Origin: Chromobacterium subtsugae
Lineage (GTDB): Bacteria; Pseudomonadota; Gammaproteobacteria; Burkholderiales; Chromobacteriaceae
Assembly (NCBI RefSeq): GCF_001676875.1
Contig: NZ_JYKA01000003.1
Location: 310,001 to 374,000, forward strand
Direction of reading: 5' to 3'
DNA length: 64,000 nucleotides
Position numbers and translations under genes: made by a program
Shown here: one piece after another, positions 9,054-18,531 of the stretch
How positions within the stretch are numbered: position 1 is the stretch's first letter
How the letters are laid out: the number at the start of each line of letters is the position of its first letter
Notes under the pieces: generated by a model
Databases searched by the model: none
Seen by the model: only the letters and a program-made list of their open reading frames with translations
Told to the model about the DNA's origin: nothing

Positions 9054-11975
9054 ATGAAACGCATGTTGTTCAACGCGACGCAAGCCGAAGAGCTGCGCGT
9101 CGCCATCGTCGATGGACAAAAGCTCGTCGACCTTGATATCGAAACCGTAGGCAAGGAACAGCGCAAGGGCAATATCTACAAGGGTATCATCACCCGCATC
9201 GAGCCCTCGCTGGAAGCCTGCTTCGTCGATTACGGCACGGAACGCCACGGCTTCCTGCCGTTCAAGGAAGTGTCCCGCTCCTATTTCCAGGGCTATGACG
9301 GCGGCCGTCCGCGCATTCAGGACGTGCTGCGCGAAGGCATGGAAGTGGTGGTGCAGGTGGAGAAGGACGAGCGCGGCAACAAGGGCGCGGCGTTGACCAC
9401 CTACATCAGCCTGGCCGGCCGCTACTTGGTGCTGATGCCCAACAACCCGCGCGGCGGCGGCGTATCGCGCCGCATCGAGGGCGAGGAGCGCCAGGAGCTG
9501 AAGGATCTGCTGTCGCAGCTGGAAGTGCCGCACGGCATGAGCCTGATCGCCCGCACCGCCGGCATCGGCCGCAATCTGGAAGAGCTGCAGTGGGACCTGG
9601 GTTACCTGATGCAGCTGTGGCGCGCGATTGAAGGCGCGGCCGGCGCGCAGTCCGCTCCCTTCCTGATTCTGCAGGAAGGCAGCCTGGTGATCCGCGCGAT
9701 CCGCGACTACTTCCATCCGGACATCGGCGAAGTGCTGATCGACACCGAGGAAATCCACGACCAGGCCCGCCAGTTCATGAGCCATGTGATGCCGAACATG
9801 CTGTCGCGTGTGAAGCTGTACAAGGACCATGTGCCGCTGTTCTCCCGCTTCCAGATCGAACACCAGATCGAAACCGCGTTCTCGCGCAGCGTGCAGCTGC
9901 CGTCCGGCGGCGCCATCGTGATCGACCATACCGAGGCGCTGGTGTCGGTGGACGTCAACTCGGCGCGCGCCACCAAGGGCGCGGACATCGAGGAAACCGC
10001 CGTCCGCACCAACCTGGAAGCCGCGGAAGAGATCGCCCGCCAGCTGCGCCTGCGCGACCTGGGCGGACTGGTGGTGATCGACTTCATCGACATGGAAAAC
10101 GCCAAGAACCAGCGCGACGTGGAAAACCGCCTGCGCGATGTTCTGAAGCATGACCGCGCCCGCGTGCAGATGGGCAAGCTGTCCCGCTTCGGCCTGCTGG
10201 AGCTGTCGCGTCAGCGCCTGCAGCCTTCCCTGGGCGAGACCAGCCACGAGCCATGTCCGCGTTGCCACGGCATCGGCTTCATCCGCGGCACCGAATCGTC
10301 GGCGCTGCACATCCTGCGCATCATCCAGGAAGAGGCGATGAAGGAAAACACCGGCGCGGTGCACGCGCAGGTGCCGGTCGATGTGGCCACCTTCCTGCTG
10401 AACGAAAAGCGCGCCGAGATCCACTCGATCGAAGAGCGTCTGGACGTCGACGTGGTGCTGATCCCGAACATCCATCTGGAAACCCCGCACTACAAGATCG
10501 TGCGCGTGCGCCACGACGATCTGGCCGAACTGGGCGAAGCGCCGAGCTACAGCCGCGTCGAAGTGCAGGAAGAGGATGTGATCACCAACTTCGGCCAGGA
10601 AAAGCCGAAGGTGGAGCGCCAGGAAGCCGCGGTCAAGGGCATCACCCCGCAACAGCCGGCTCCGACCGCCGCGCCGGCAGCCGCCAAGCAGCCGGCTGCC
10701 GAGGCGGGCCTGTTCTCCGGACTGGTGTCGTGGTTCAAGGGCCTGTTCGCCGAACCGGAAAAGGCGCCCGAGCCGGAAGCCAAGAAGAAGCCGGCGGCGG
10801 CGCGCGAGCAGCGCGGCAACCGCCAGCGCAGCCAGGAGCGCCGCACCGGCGGCCAGGCGCGTCGCGAGCACGAGCAGCGCCGCGGCTCCCCGCAGGATGA
10901 GGGCCGCCAGCGTCGCCAGGACGAGCGCGGCGAGCGCAAGGACGCCGAGCGCAGCGAACGCGCCGATCGCGCTGAACGCAAGGATCCGGCCGGCCGCGAA
11001 GCACGCGAAGAGCGCAACGAGCAGGCGCGCGAACCGCGCGGCAACCGCCGCCGCGAACGCGAAGGCCGCGAACCGCGCGAAGCCCGCGAGCCGCGTGAAC
11101 AGCAGCCGCGCGAAGAGCGTGTGAGCGACAAGGCCGAGAAGCAGGACAAGCCGGAACCGCGTCGTCGCCAGGCGCCGGCCGCCGCGCCGCAGGAAGCCGA
11201 AAAGCCGGTGCAGGACGAATTGCGCCTGGATACCGAAGCCGAGCAGGCGGAGCAGGCCGAGCAGCAGGAGCGCGGCGAACGCCGTCGCCGCCGCAGCCGC
11301 CGCGATCGTCGCCGCGACACGCCGGAAGGCGCCGTGGCAGAAGCGGGCGCGGAAGCGCCGGCAGCTGACGCCGCCGAGGCGGTGGTTGTCGCCGCAGTGG
11401 CCGCTGAGGTGGTTGCCGAAGCCGCCCAGCCGGCGGTTGAGCCGGAGGCCAAACCGGTAGTCGAAGCCGTGACTGAGCCGCAGGTGGAGGCGGTTGTGGA
11501 GGCCGTGGCGGTTGTCGAGCCGGAAGCCAAGCCGGTGGAGCCGGTAGTCGTTGCCGAACCTGCAGCTGCGGTGTTTGTTGAAGCCAAGGTTGACGCGGCG
11601 GCGGCGCCCGCTGTTGTGGAACCGGTTGAGGCCCGAGCCGAGCCCGAAGCCGTTCCGGTGGCCGAGCCTGTGTCGGAAGCCGTGGTGATGGCGGCAGTTG
11701 TCGAGGAGGAGCCGCAAGCGGCCGAGCCGGTGGCGGTTGCTGTCGAGCCGGTCGTCGAAGCCGAGCCGATCGTGGTGGAAGCCAAGCCGGTGGAAGCCAA
11801 GCCCATGGATCTGGGCGGCCTGGTGATGGTTGCGACCAAGCCGGTTGCCGAGCATTCGGCAGTGCTTGAGCCGGAACTGCCGCAAGGCCCGCGTCGCCGC
11901 GACATGGCGGCTGGCATCGATGCCGCTGCGCAGGCCCCGATGGAGCTGGTTCAGGTGGAAACCCGCAACAACTGA
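9054..11975 (+). CDS. rne: Ribonuclease E
   Basis: 973-residue endoribonuclease that starts mRNA decay and processes rRNA and tRNA, and scaffolds the degradosome. The N-terminal half is conserved: S1 domain (about 35-120), catalytic aspartates at residue 300 (VDVNS) and 343 (VIDFIDMEN), and the Zn-link CPRC at 401-404 that forms the tetramer. The C-terminal half (from about 520) is disordered: a short [14 protein letters not shown] helix likely binds membrane, then an Arg-rich RNA-binding stretch (about 600-760), then an Ala/Val/Glu/Pro repeat tail (about 760-930). The scaffold ends [10 protein letters not shown]. Confidence 0.96.
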   Translation: MKRMLFNATQAEELRVAIVDGQKLVDLDIETVGKEQRKGNIYKGIITRIEPSLEACFVDYGTERHGFLPFKEVSRSYFQGYDGGRPRIQDVLREGMEVVVQVEKDERGNKGAALTTYISLAGRYLVLMPNNPRGGGVSRRIEGEERQELKDLLSQLEVPHGMSLIARTAGIGRNLEELQWDLGYLMQLWRAIEGAAGAQSAPFLILQEGSLVIRAIRDYFHPDIGEVLIDTEEIHDQARQFMSHVMPNMLSRVKLYKDHVPLFSRFQIEHQIETAFSRSVQLPSGGAIVIDHTEALVSVDVNSARATKGADIEETAVRTNLEAAEEIARQLRLRDLGGLVVIDFIDMENAKNQRDVENRLRDVLKHDRARVQMGKLSRFGLLELSRQRLQPSLGETSHEPCPRCHGIGFIRGTESSALHILRIIQEEAMKENTGAVHAQVPVDVATFLLNEKRAEIHSIEERLDVDVVLIPNIHLETPHYKIVRVRHDDLAELGEAPSYSRVEVQEEDVITNFGQEKPKVERQEAAVKGITPQQPAPTAAPAAAKQPAAEAGLFSGLVSWFKGLFAEPEKAPEPEAKKKPAAAREQRGNRQRSQERRTGGQARREHEQRRGSPQDEGRQRRQDERGERKDAERSERADRAERKDPAGREAREERNEQAREPRGNRRREREGREPREAREPREQQPREERVSDKAEKQDKPEPRRRQAPAAAPQEAEKPVQDELRLDTEAEQAEQAEQQERGERRRRRSRRDRRRDTPEGAVAEAGAEAPAADAAEAVVVAAVAAEVVAEAAQPAVEPEAKPVVEAVTEPQVEAVVEAVAVVEPEAKPVEPVVVAEPAAAVFVEAKVDAAAAPAVVEPVEARAEPEAVPVAEPVSEAVVMAAVVEEEPQAAEPVAVAVEPVVEAEPIVVEAKPVEAKPMDLGGLVMVATKPVAEHSAVLEPELPQGPRRRDMAAGIDAAAQAPMELVQVETRNN

Positions 11976-11986
11976 TGCGGCGGATG

Positions 11987-12012
11987 CTGGCGCAGGGCAA
12001 GCCTTGCGCCAG
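11987..12012 (+). terminator. Hairpin after rne
   Basis: CTGGCGCAGGGC pairs with GCCTTGCGCCAG (12-base stem with one G-T pair) around a two-base AA centre, just after the rne stop. There is no T-run, so it may be a Rho-assisted end or an mRNA-stabilising stem rather than a true intrinsic terminator. Confidence 0.5.
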
Positions 12013-12030
12013 CGATCGCCAGCAGAATTG

Positions 12031-12059
12031 TTGACAGTTATCAGAAGGAAAGCTACAAT
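12031..12059 (+). promoter_or_regulatory. Promoter of tRNA-Asn
   Basis: Consensus TTGACA at 12031-12036 and TACAAT at 12054-12059 with a 17-base spacer. The tRNA begins 16 bases after the -10 element. Strong sigma-70-type match. Confidence 0.8.
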
Positions 12060-12074
12060 TCTTTCCTCTGATGT

Positions 12075-12150
12075 TCCCTGATAGCTCAGTCGGTAGAGCG
12101 ACGGACTGTTAATCCGCAGGTCGCAGGTTCGAGCCCTGCTCGGGGAGCCA
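12075..12150 (+). tRNA. tRNA-Asn (anticodon GTT)
   Basis: Full cloverleaf: acceptor TCCCTGA pairs with TCGGGGA, D-arm AGCTCAGTCGGTAGAGC, anticodon stem-loop GGACTGTTAATCC with GTT, T-arm GCAGGTTCGAGCCCTGC, and encoded CCA at the 3' end. It has its own promoter and a strong terminator. Confidence 0.97.
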
Positions 12151-12160
12151 AAGAATCAAG

Positions 12161-12191
12161 AAAAGCCCGCACTTCCGAGTGCGGGCTTTTT
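12161..12191. terminator. Bidirectional terminator shared by tRNA-Asn and the ebo operon
   Basis: AAAAGCCCGCACT / AGTGCGGGCTTTT forms a 13-base perfect stem with TCCG loop and T-runs on both strands. It lies ten bases after tRNA-Asn and five bases after the eboF stop codon on the opposite strand. Confidence 0.93.
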
Positions 12192-12196
12192 GCATT

Positions 12197-13615
12197 TCAA
12201 CCAGCGGTGGCCGGCGCGCTGTTGCCCTGGCGCGACGGCGCCGGGTTTGGATCGAGATGCGCCAGCATGATGTCGCGCACCGCGGAGGCGGGCAGCATGC
12301 CGTCCGCCAGGCTGCCGGCTTCGGAGCTGATCAGCAGCGGGCCGTCGTCGGGAGAGTCCGTCGGCCTGCCGTGCGAGCCTTTCACCAGCGAGCCATCCAG
12401 CGAAACCACCTCCAGCAGGCTGCGCTGTCCCAGCTTGCGCTTCAACAGCGTCCAGGCGATGCGCAGCTTGGGCAGAGCCAACTGCGGGTCGAGGAACAAC
12501 TCCACCGGGTCGTAGCCTGGCTTGCGGTGGATGTCGACGGTGCGCGCGAAGTCCGGCGCCTTGGCTTCGTCCAGCCAATAGTAATAGCTGAACCAGCGGT
12601 CGGCCCGGCTGATGGCAACCAGCTCGCCTGAGCGCGGGTGATTGAGGCCGTACAGCTTCTTGCCGGCCTCGTCCAGCACCATCTCCACGCCATCCAGTTG
12701 TTGCAGCAGTGCCTTGACCTCCCCGACCAGCTCCGGCCGGCGGACATAGACATGGGCGACTTGATGGTCGGCCAGCGCGAATGCCGCCGACGCGCCGCAA
12801 TCCAGCTTGTCTTCGCCTTGTTCTTCCCTGACCTGCAGCCAGCCTGCCTGCCGCAGCGCCCGATTGATGGCGATGTCACCGCGCACCTGGGTGATGCCGT
12901 ATTCGGACAGCGCCAGGATGCGCGTGCCGTCGCGGCGCGCGGCTGCTATCAGCTCTGCGCACAGCTGGTCCACCGCCGCCACTTCGCGGGCGATCTGCGG
13001 ATGGTCCGGCCCCAGCTTTTGCAGGCTGTAGTCCAGGTGGGGCAGGTAGACCAGCGTCAGTTTCGGGTGGCGGCTGCGATACAGGTGCAGCGCACAATCG
13101 GCGATCCAGCGGCTGGAGCGGATGTCGCTGGCGGGGCCCCAGAAATGGAACAGCGGAAAATCGCCCAGCCGGTCGCGCAATTCTTGGTGCAGTTCGGCGG
13201 GCGCGCTGTAGAAATCGGGGATCTTGCGGCCATCGGCCTTGTAGATCGGGCGCGGCGTGACGCTCCATTCCACGTCGGCGTACATGTTGTACCACCAGAA
13301 CAGCTGCGCGCAGCTGAAGTCGGCATGGCGCCGGCGCGCCTCGTGCCATATTTTCTCGCCCTGGATCAGCGCGTTGTTCTGTTTCCAGAACAACGGCTCG
13401 GCCAATTCGCGCGAGTACCAGCCATTGGCGACGCAGCCGTGCTGCCTGGGCGGCGCGCCGGTGAGGAAGGTGGCTTGCGCCGGGCAGGTCAGCGCGGGGG
13501 TAACGGTGGCCAAGGGCCGCATGCAGCCGTCCTCGGCCAACTGGCGCAGCGCCGGGGCGAAGCGCAGCAGTTTGGGCGTCAGTCCTACGACATTGAGCAC
13601 GATGGCGCGGGGCAT
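12197..13615 (-). CDS. eboF: EboF: alkaline phosphatase / nucleotide pyrophosphatase-like protein of the ebo cluster
   Basis: 472 residues from MPRAIVLNVVGLTP. The alkaline phosphatase superfamily core is recognisable: ATVTPALTCPAQATFLTGAPPRQHG carries the expected nucleophilic threonine, and LSEYGITQV and HRKPGYDPVELF follow. The N-terminal metal-binding Asp usually seen as DGL is absent (VVGL instead), which may be a trait of this subfamily. Last gene of the eight-gene leftward operon, eight bases after eboB. Ebo proteins are known from Nostoc punctiforme (transport of the scytonemin monomer to the periplasm) and Pseudomonas fluorescens NZI7 (nematode-repelling edb genes). The biochemical role of this member is not known to me. 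Confidence 0.82.
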   Translation of the reverse strand: MPRAIVLNVVGLTPKLLRFAPALRQLAEDGCMRPLATVTPALTCPAQATFLTGAPPRQHGCVANGWYSRELAEPLFWKQNNALIQGEKIWHEARRRHADFSCAQLFWWYNMYADVEWSVTPRPIYKADGRKIPDFYSAPAELHQELRDRLGDFPLFHFWGPASDIRSSRWIADCALHLYRSRHPKLTLVYLPHLDYSLQKLGPDHPQIAREVAAVDQLCAELIAAARRDGTRILALSEYGITQVRGDIAINRALRQAGWLQVREEQGEDKLDCGASAAFALADHQVAHVYVRRPELVGEVKALLQQLDGVEMVLDEAGKKLYGLNHPRSGELVAISRADRWFSYYYWLDEAKAPDFARTVDIHRKPGYDPVELFLDPQLALPKLRIAWTLLKRKLGQRSLLEVVSLDGSLVKGSHGRPTDSPDDGPLLISSEAGSLADGMLPASAVRDIMLAHLDPNPAPSRQGNSAPATAG

Positions 13616-13623
13616 GGCGCGGC

Positions 13624-14517
13624 CTATTGGTCCAGGGTGTCGACTTGCGGCTGCTGGCCGCGCAACACCGAGTTGCCCTGCCATTGCTGGCGCTGGTCCA
13701 CATCGAGGCTGGCTTCGGCTTCGGCGATGTCCAGCTTGCCGCTTTGCGCGAAGAAGCGGATGGGATTGCGCCAGACTATGGTTTCGATGTCGCGCTCGGC
13801 GATGCCGGCCGCGCGGAATGCCGCGACGGTCTTGGGCACCTTGAGCGGATCGCTGATGCCCCAGTCGGCGGCGCTGTTGATGATGATGCGTTCGCTGCCG
13901 TATTGCTGCACCAGCGCTACCATCCTGGGTTCGCTCATCTTGGTGTTGGGGTAGATGGAGTGGCCGGCCCAGCAGCCGCTGTCCAGCACCAGTGGCAGGG
14001 TTTCCTCGGTGTTGTGGTCGATCAGCACCCGCTCTTCGGGGATGCCGCTGTCGCGCACCAGGGCCAGGCTGCGGATGGTGCCGGCCTTCTTGTCGCGGTG
14101 CGGGGTGTGCACCAGCACTGGCAATTCGTGCTTGACCGCCAGTTCCAACTGCAGCTGGAAGTAATGCTCCTCGGCCGCGGTTTCGTCGTCGAAGCCGATT
14201 TCCCCCACCGCCACCACGCCGTCCTTGTCCAGATAGCGGTCCAACAGCGCGATCACGCCGTCGGCGATGTCCGGGTTGTTGGTTTCCTTGGGGTTGAGTC
14301 CCAGCGTGCAGAAATGGCGGATGCCGAACTGGCTGGCGCGAAACCGCTCCCAGCCGAGCAAGGACAGGAAATAGTCCTCGAAAGTGCCGATGTGGGTGCG
14401 CGGCTGTCCCATCCAGAACGCGGGTTCGACGATGGCGTGTATGCCTTCGCGGCGCATCGCCTGGTAGTCGTCGGTGGTGCGGGAGCTCATATGGATGTGG
14501 GGATCAAACATTTTCAT
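13624..14517 (-). CDS. eboB: EboB: TatD-like metal-dependent hydrolase of the ebo cluster
   Basis: 297-residue amidohydrolase-fold protein. TatD-type metal ligands are visible: HIH in DPHIHMSS near the N-terminus, Glu in VAVGEIGFDDET, His in LPVLVHTPHRDK, His in VLIDHNTEET, and Asp in NSAADWGISDP. Real TatD enzymes are nucleases/hydrolases; the ebo versions have an unknown substrate. It overlaps the 3' end of eboA by 14 bases, showing tight coupling within the operon. Confidence 0.85.
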   Translation of the reverse strand: MKMFDPHIHMSSRTTDDYQAMRREGIHAIVEPAFWMGQPRTHIGTFEDYFLSLLGWERFRASQFGIRHFCTLGLNPKETNNPDIADGVIALLDRYLDKDGVVAVGEIGFDDETAAEEHYFQLQLELAVKHELPVLVHTPHRDKKAGTIRSLALVRDSGIPEERVLIDHNTEETLPLVLDSGCWAGHSIYPNTKMSEPRMVALVQQYGSERIIINSAADWGISDPLKVPKTVAAFRAAGIAERDIETIVWRNPIRFFAQSGKLDIAEAEASLDVDQRQQWQGNSVLRGQQPQVDTLDQ

Positions 14518-15193
14518 GGCGGCTTCCTTTCAGGATCAGGTATACGTCGTCTGGTATGTCGGCCTGGGTGGCTTGGCGTTCGCTGGCCAGATCGGCCGCC
14601 ATGCGGCGCAGCTGCGGGGTCAGCCTGTGTCGCAGCCCGTGGATGCGCGACAGCGGCGTGCGGGTGAATAGCGCCTTCAGGACCATCTGGTTGAAGTTGA
14701 GCTCGGGGAAGAAGCGCGCCGGGTAGCCGTTTTCGCAGGCGATGGCCTCGAAACAGCCCTGGATGTGGCTGCGGCAGGCGTCAATGGCCAGGGGTAGGTG
14801 CCGCTCCGGCGCCGGCAGCAGCGGCAGCGCGCGCAACAGGCTTTGCTGTTCGCCGGCGTCGCCGCCGCGATACAGGCGCGCGAAGCAGGGATGCGCCTGC
14901 CCGTCGCGTGATTCTGGCAGGGACAGCAGCAACAGCAGCCGGCCGATGTCGCCAGGCCGCCAATCCAGCGGCGCGATGGCGCCGGCGCGCTCCAGCTCCG
15001 GCTGCAGTTGCCGGGGCAGCTGGGACAGCGGCTGCAGGCTGCGGGCGGCGGTGCTGTAAAGCCGCTGCAGCGCGGCGGCATCCGGAAGCGCCGCCAGCGC
15101 GGCGGGGAGTTGTTCCAGCCATTGCCGCGCAGCCGGCGCGGCGGGGAGTTCGGCCGATTGCCGGATGTGCAGCTGGATCAGGTTTTTCAGCAT
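14504..15193 (-). CDS. eboA: EboA-domain protein
   Basis: 229 residues from MLKNLIQLHIRQ; longer upstream reading is open but lacks family support. Helical, Leu- and Ala-rich, no membrane segment or signal peptide. Features used: the central GRLLLLLSLPE segment, ACRSHIQGCFEAIACENGYPARFFPE, and FNQMVLKALFTRTPLSRIHGL, which fit the EboA family found only in ebo clusters. Function unknown. Position between eboC and eboB supports the assignment. Confidence 0.78.
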   Translation of the reverse strand: MLKNLIQLHIRQSAELPAAPAARQWLEQLPAALAALPDAAALQRLYSTAARSLQPLSQLPRQLQPELERAGAIAPLDWRPGDIGRLLLLLSLPESRDGQAHPCFARLYRGGDAGEQQSLLRALPLLPAPERHLPLAIDACRSHIQGCFEAIACENGYPARFFPELNFNQMVLKALFTRTPLSRIHGLRHRLTPQLRRMAADLASERQATQADIPDDVYLILKGSRHENV

Positions 15194-15219
15194 GGCAGGC
15201 TCTCCAGGTTGGCGCCGGT

Positions 15220-16071
15220 TCAGGTGCCGGCGATGCGTTGCTGGAACTGGGTGGTGAGCAGGAAGGCGAGCGCGCCAGCCAGCGCCCAGGCTGCCATGCC
15301 GTGCGATGCCATCAGCAGCGCGTCGGCCAGCGAGATGCCGGCGATCAGGCCGCCGACGGCGGCGCGGATGTCGCGCTGGTTGCGAAACATCGCCAGCCAT
15401 ACGCAGCGGCCCACCCAGGCGACAAATAGCGCCAGGCCTGGCAGCAGCAGCCAGTTTGGCGGCTGCGTCGGCAGGTACAGCAGCGGCGCGGCCAGGCCCA
15501 GCAGCGGGAGCAGGCGTTGGATGCGGCCGCTTTGTTCGTGCTTGGCGGCGTAGGTGAGGCCGATCAGGTAGGCGAGCAACGCGCCGGCGCCCAGCCAGAC
15601 CGGCGGCGGCAGCTGGCCGCCGGTCACGGCCAGCGCGGCAGCGATGTAGACCAGCGCGCGGCAGAGGCCCATCAGCAGCGGACTGAAGGCATTGCCCTTG
15701 TGATGCAGGTCGTACAGCAGGACCAGGCCGGCCAGCAACAGCCCGGCCAGCAGCGCCGGCCTGCCCATGGCTGCCAGTAGCAGCACGCCCGCGCCCAGCA
15801 TGGCGAAGCCGGCCGCGAACACCGCGGCGGCGGAAACCTGCCCGGAGGGAATGGGCCGTTCGGGCCGCTCCAGCTGGTCGATGCGGCGATCAAATGCGTC
15901 ATTGAGGAACATGCCGGCGGTGTAGATCAGCGACAATGCCAGCAGCAGGATCAGCAGCGTGGGGGGGGAGGGCGGCTGGCCGGACAGCACGGCGCCGGCG
16001 GCGACATTGCTCCACACCGTCGGCAGGTTGGATACCCGACCCAATTTCAGAAAAACGCGCCAATCGCTCAT
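15220..16071 (-). CDS. eboC: EboC: UbiA-like prenyltransferase of the ebo cluster
   Basis: 283-residue membrane protein with about eight hydrophobic segments. The first UbiA motif is complete, NDAFDRRIDQLERPERPIPSG (about residues 53-74), with both Asp and the RP-RP-PSG tail that bind the prenyl diphosphate. The second Asp-rich motif of UbiA enzymes is not evident; the matching loop reads LTYAAKHEQSG. The start at 16071 overlaps the eboE stop (ATGA). It may prenylate or otherwise carry a small molecule in the inner membrane; that is inference. Confidence 0.85.
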   Translation of the reverse strand: MSDWRVFLKLGRVSNLPTVWSNVAAGAVLSGQPPSPPTLLILLLALSLIYTAGMFLNDAFDRRIDQLERPERPIPSGQVSAAAVFAAGFAMLGAGVLLLAAMGRPALLAGLLLAGLVLLYDLHHKGNAFSPLLMGLCRALVYIAAALAVTGGQLPPPVWLGAGALLAYLIGLTYAAKHEQSGRIQRLLPLLGLAAPLLYLPTQPPNWLLLPGLALFVAWVGRCVWLAMFRNQRDIRAAVGGLIAGISLADALLMASHGMAAWALAGALAFLLTTQFQQRIAGT

Positions 16072-17282
16072 TGCAGTTGCTCCTTGACCCATGACAGCTC
16101 CTGGCAGATCGCGTCATCGAGATTGCCGGCGCGAAAGCCGGGAGGCAGCACGTGCCAGCTGTAGGTTTCCACTTCCAGGTGGCTGGTGAGGCTTTGCCGG
16201 CGGTGCCTGGCCAGAACCTGGCGCACGCAGTCCTGGGTGCTGGAGAAGTCTCCCAGTTGTTGCGCCCATAGCGGCACATGGAAGTGGATGCGCCATTCGG
16301 CGCCCTGCGCCTGCTCCAGTTGGGACAGGGCCGCCGGCAGATCGTCGAAGCGCCGCAGCCCGGCGGGGGTGCGCTGGACGACTTGGTGCAGGTAATGGTC
16401 GTCGGCGAACGATTGCAGCTGCGCCTGGTGGCCCGGCTGGACATCGGCCAGCTTCAGGCCGACGCTCAATTGCAGTTTGACCAAGGCGATGCCGGCGGCG
16501 GCCAGCTGGTCCAGGCTGGATTCGATGTCCTCGAACTCCACGGCGGCGTGGCAGCAGTCCAGGCAGACGCCAAGATGGCGCCGCAGCAAGGTTTCCGCAT
16601 GGCCGGGCGGACAGTGGCATAAGTTGGCCAGGCGCGTCAGCGCGGACGCTGTCAGCAGATGCCGCTGGAAAAAAAGGATGGCGTCGCGCGTGGTTTCCAG
16701 CAGGCATTCCGGCTCAGGCTCCAGCGCCAGGCGGATGCAGCGGCCGCTTTCCATGTGCAGATGGTGCAGAGTGGCGGCATGCCGCAGCAGATGGTCCGCG
16801 ATCAGCGGCAATTCTTGATCAGGCTGCCGCAAATGGGCGGCGTACGCGCCGGGCAGCGTGCTGATGCTGCCGTCGATGTCGGGGGGCAGCAGATGGCTGA
16901 GCAGCCGCGCCAGCCTGTCGCTGTACTCCAGCCGTTCCGGATGGCGCCAGTCGGGCAGATAGACCTGGCGCTTGGCGCCGGGGCCGTGGAAGCGGCCATA
17001 GGGGAAACCGTTCAGCGTGAACACGTACAGCTGGTGGCGCGCCAGGAACTGCAGGAATTCCGGCAGCAGGCCGGCTTGCGTTTCCAATTGCCGCGCGGCC
17101 AGCGCCGACAGCCGCAGCCCGACGCCGAACGGTTGCAGCGGAGAGACCTGGGCCTTGATCGCCGGCAGATGCTTGCCCAGCGCCGCGCGGGTTTCGTCCC
17201 AGCTTTCCGCGGGGTGGATGTTGGTGCAATAGCACAGGTGGCCCAGCTCGATGGCCGGCGAGGCTGTCGTGGCCAGCCTCAT
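16068..17282 (-). CDS. eboE: EboE: TIM-barrel sugar-phosphate isomerase-like protein of the ebo cluster
   Basis: 404 residues from MRLATTASPAIELGHLCYC, whose start overlaps the eboD stop (ATGA). AP-endonuclease-2/xylose-isomerase-like barrel: ESWDETRAAL, GVGLRLSALAARQL, FTLNGFPYGRFHG, GSISTLPGAYA, LEPEPECLLETT, LGVCLDCCHAAVEFED and EVETYSWHVLPP carry the acidic and histidine residues expected to bind metal. This set of motifs characterises EboE ('metabolite traffic protein'). No substrate is established. Confidence 0.85.
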   Translation of the reverse strand: MRLATTASPAIELGHLCYCTNIHPAESWDETRAALGKHLPAIKAQVSPLQPFGVGLRLSALAARQLETQAGLLPEFLQFLARHQLYVFTLNGFPYGRFHGPGAKRQVYLPDWRHPERLEYSDRLARLLSHLLPPDIDGSISTLPGAYAAHLRQPDQELPLIADHLLRHAATLHHLHMESGRCIRLALEPEPECLLETTRDAILFFQRHLLTASALTRLANLCHCPPGHAETLLRRHLGVCLDCCHAAVEFEDIESSLDQLAAAGIALVKLQLSVGLKLADVQPGHQAQLQSFADDHYLHQVVQRTPAGLRRFDDLPAALSQLEQAQGAEWRIHFHVPLWAQQLGDFSSTQDCVRQVLARHRRQSLTSHLEVETYSWHVLPPGFRAGNLDDAICQELSWVKEQLQ

Positions 17283-18493
17283 GCGCAGGCCTCGGGCATG
17301 CCGTGCCTGAGCCAGCTTATGCTGCTGGCCAGCAGCGATTTGTCCATCTGGTGGATCTCTATCCCGTGTCCCAGCCTTTGCAGCAGAGTGACGGTCAATT
17401 CGCCGCCCAGATGCTCGCGGAACTCGTCCAGGCCGGCCAGAACCTGAAGCTGCCCTTGGGCGTCGCGCTGTTCCAGCAGCGGCGTCCACAGCGTGAAGCC
17501 CAGTTTCTCCAGCAGCAGGCACAGCTGGGCGGCGGCTTGTTGCGGCAGCAACCCGCTCTGCGCCGCGTAGCAGGTGTCCAACGCCATGCCTATCGCCACC
17601 GCTTCGCCATGGCTGAGCTGGTAGTGGCTCATGGCTTCCAGCTTGTGCGCCGCCCAGTGGCCGAAGTCCAGTGGCCGGGCGTTGCCGAACTCGAACGGGT
17701 CGCCGGCGCCGGCGATGTGCTGCAGATGCAATTCGGCGCAGCGGCGTATCATCCACTGGCAGGCATCGTCATCGCCCCGGCGCAGCGCGTCGGCGTGTTC
17801 CCGTAGCCAGTTGAAGAAGGCGATGTCGCGGATGGCGGCCACCTTCACCGCTTCGGCCATGCCGGAAATGCGCGCGCGCATCGGCAGGGTGGCGATGAAG
17901 TCGTAATCGTTGATCACCGCGTAAGGCGGGGCGAAACAGCCGAGGAAATTCTTGCTGCCGAAGGCGTTGACGGCGGTTTTGACGCCGACGCCGGAGTCGT
18001 TTTGCGACAGCACGGTGGTGGGAACGCGGATGGTGCGGATGCCGCGATGGGCGGTGGCGGCGGCGAAGCCGGCCATGTCCAGCAGCGCGCCGCCGCCGAC
18101 GATGACAACGTAGCTGTGGCGGTCGATGTGCTCGTCATGCAGCCACTGCTGCAGCGCCTCCAGCATGACCGGATGGTTCTTGACCGCCTCGCCGCCGGGC
18201 AGCACGCGCGGCGCGGCGGCCAACTGCAGGCAGTCGCGGTGATGGTCGGCGTAGCGCTGGAAATCCTGCGCGAGGCTGGGGTGATGCTGGGCCACACCCT
18301 GGTCGATGACCACCACGAAGCGGTGCCGGATGTGGGACGCCTCCCGGCAGATGGCGTCGCGCAGCGTCGGGTTGTCCGGCTGCAGCAGCTTGCGGGTGAA
18401 CCACACCTGATACTCGTAGGAAACGCTGAAGCGTTGGCGGATCGAGTCGTGCGAAATGCCATTGGTTTTCGAGCCGTCGTCCAGTGCGGGCAT
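17279..18493 (-). CDS. eboD: EboD: 3-dehydroquinate synthase-like protein of the ebo cluster
   Basis: 404 residues from MPALDDGSKTN; the longer reading upstream is not supported. The fold is dehydroquinate synthase/sugar phosphate cyclase: YVVIVGGGALLDMAGFAA (NAD site), IRTIRVPTTVLSQNDSGVG, FAPPYAVIND, and likely zinc ligands in GMAEAVKVA, FGHWAAHKLE and SHGEAVAIGMALD. Catalytic residues look intact, so it may be an active sugar-phosphate cyclase. Context (ebo operon) argues against it being the housekeeping AroB. It lies 38 bases after the ferritin-like gene. Confidence 0.85.
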   Translation of the reverse strand: MPALDDGSKTNGISHDSIRQRFSVSYEYQVWFTRKLLQPDNPTLRDAICREASHIRHRFVVVIDQGVAQHHPSLAQDFQRYADHHRDCLQLAAAPRVLPGGEAVKNHPVMLEALQQWLHDEHIDRHSYVVIVGGGALLDMAGFAAATAHRGIRTIRVPTTVLSQNDSGVGVKTAVNAFGSKNFLGCFAPPYAVINDYDFIATLPMRARISGMAEAVKVAAIRDIAFFNWLREHADALRRGDDDACQWMIRRCAELHLQHIAGAGDPFEFGNARPLDFGHWAAHKLEAMSHYQLSHGEAVAIGMALDTCYAAQSGLLPQQAAAQLCLLLEKLGFTLWTPLLEQRDAQGQLQVLAGLDEFREHLGGELTVTLLQRLGHGIEIHQMDKSLLASSISWLRHGMPEACA

Positions 18494-18531
18494 AGGGCGC
18501 TTTCTTTCGGAAATGCAGGGTTGGCGGGGGC

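Noticed and set aside
8958-11885. A 975-codon open frame antisense to rne
   Set aside because: It arises from the strong third-position GC bias of rne and reads as His/Arg/Leu repeats with no family features.
17279-18493. eboD as the housekeeping aroB gene
   Set aside because: It lies inside the ebo operon, carries extra N-terminal sequence, and has no aroK or other shikimate genes beside it.
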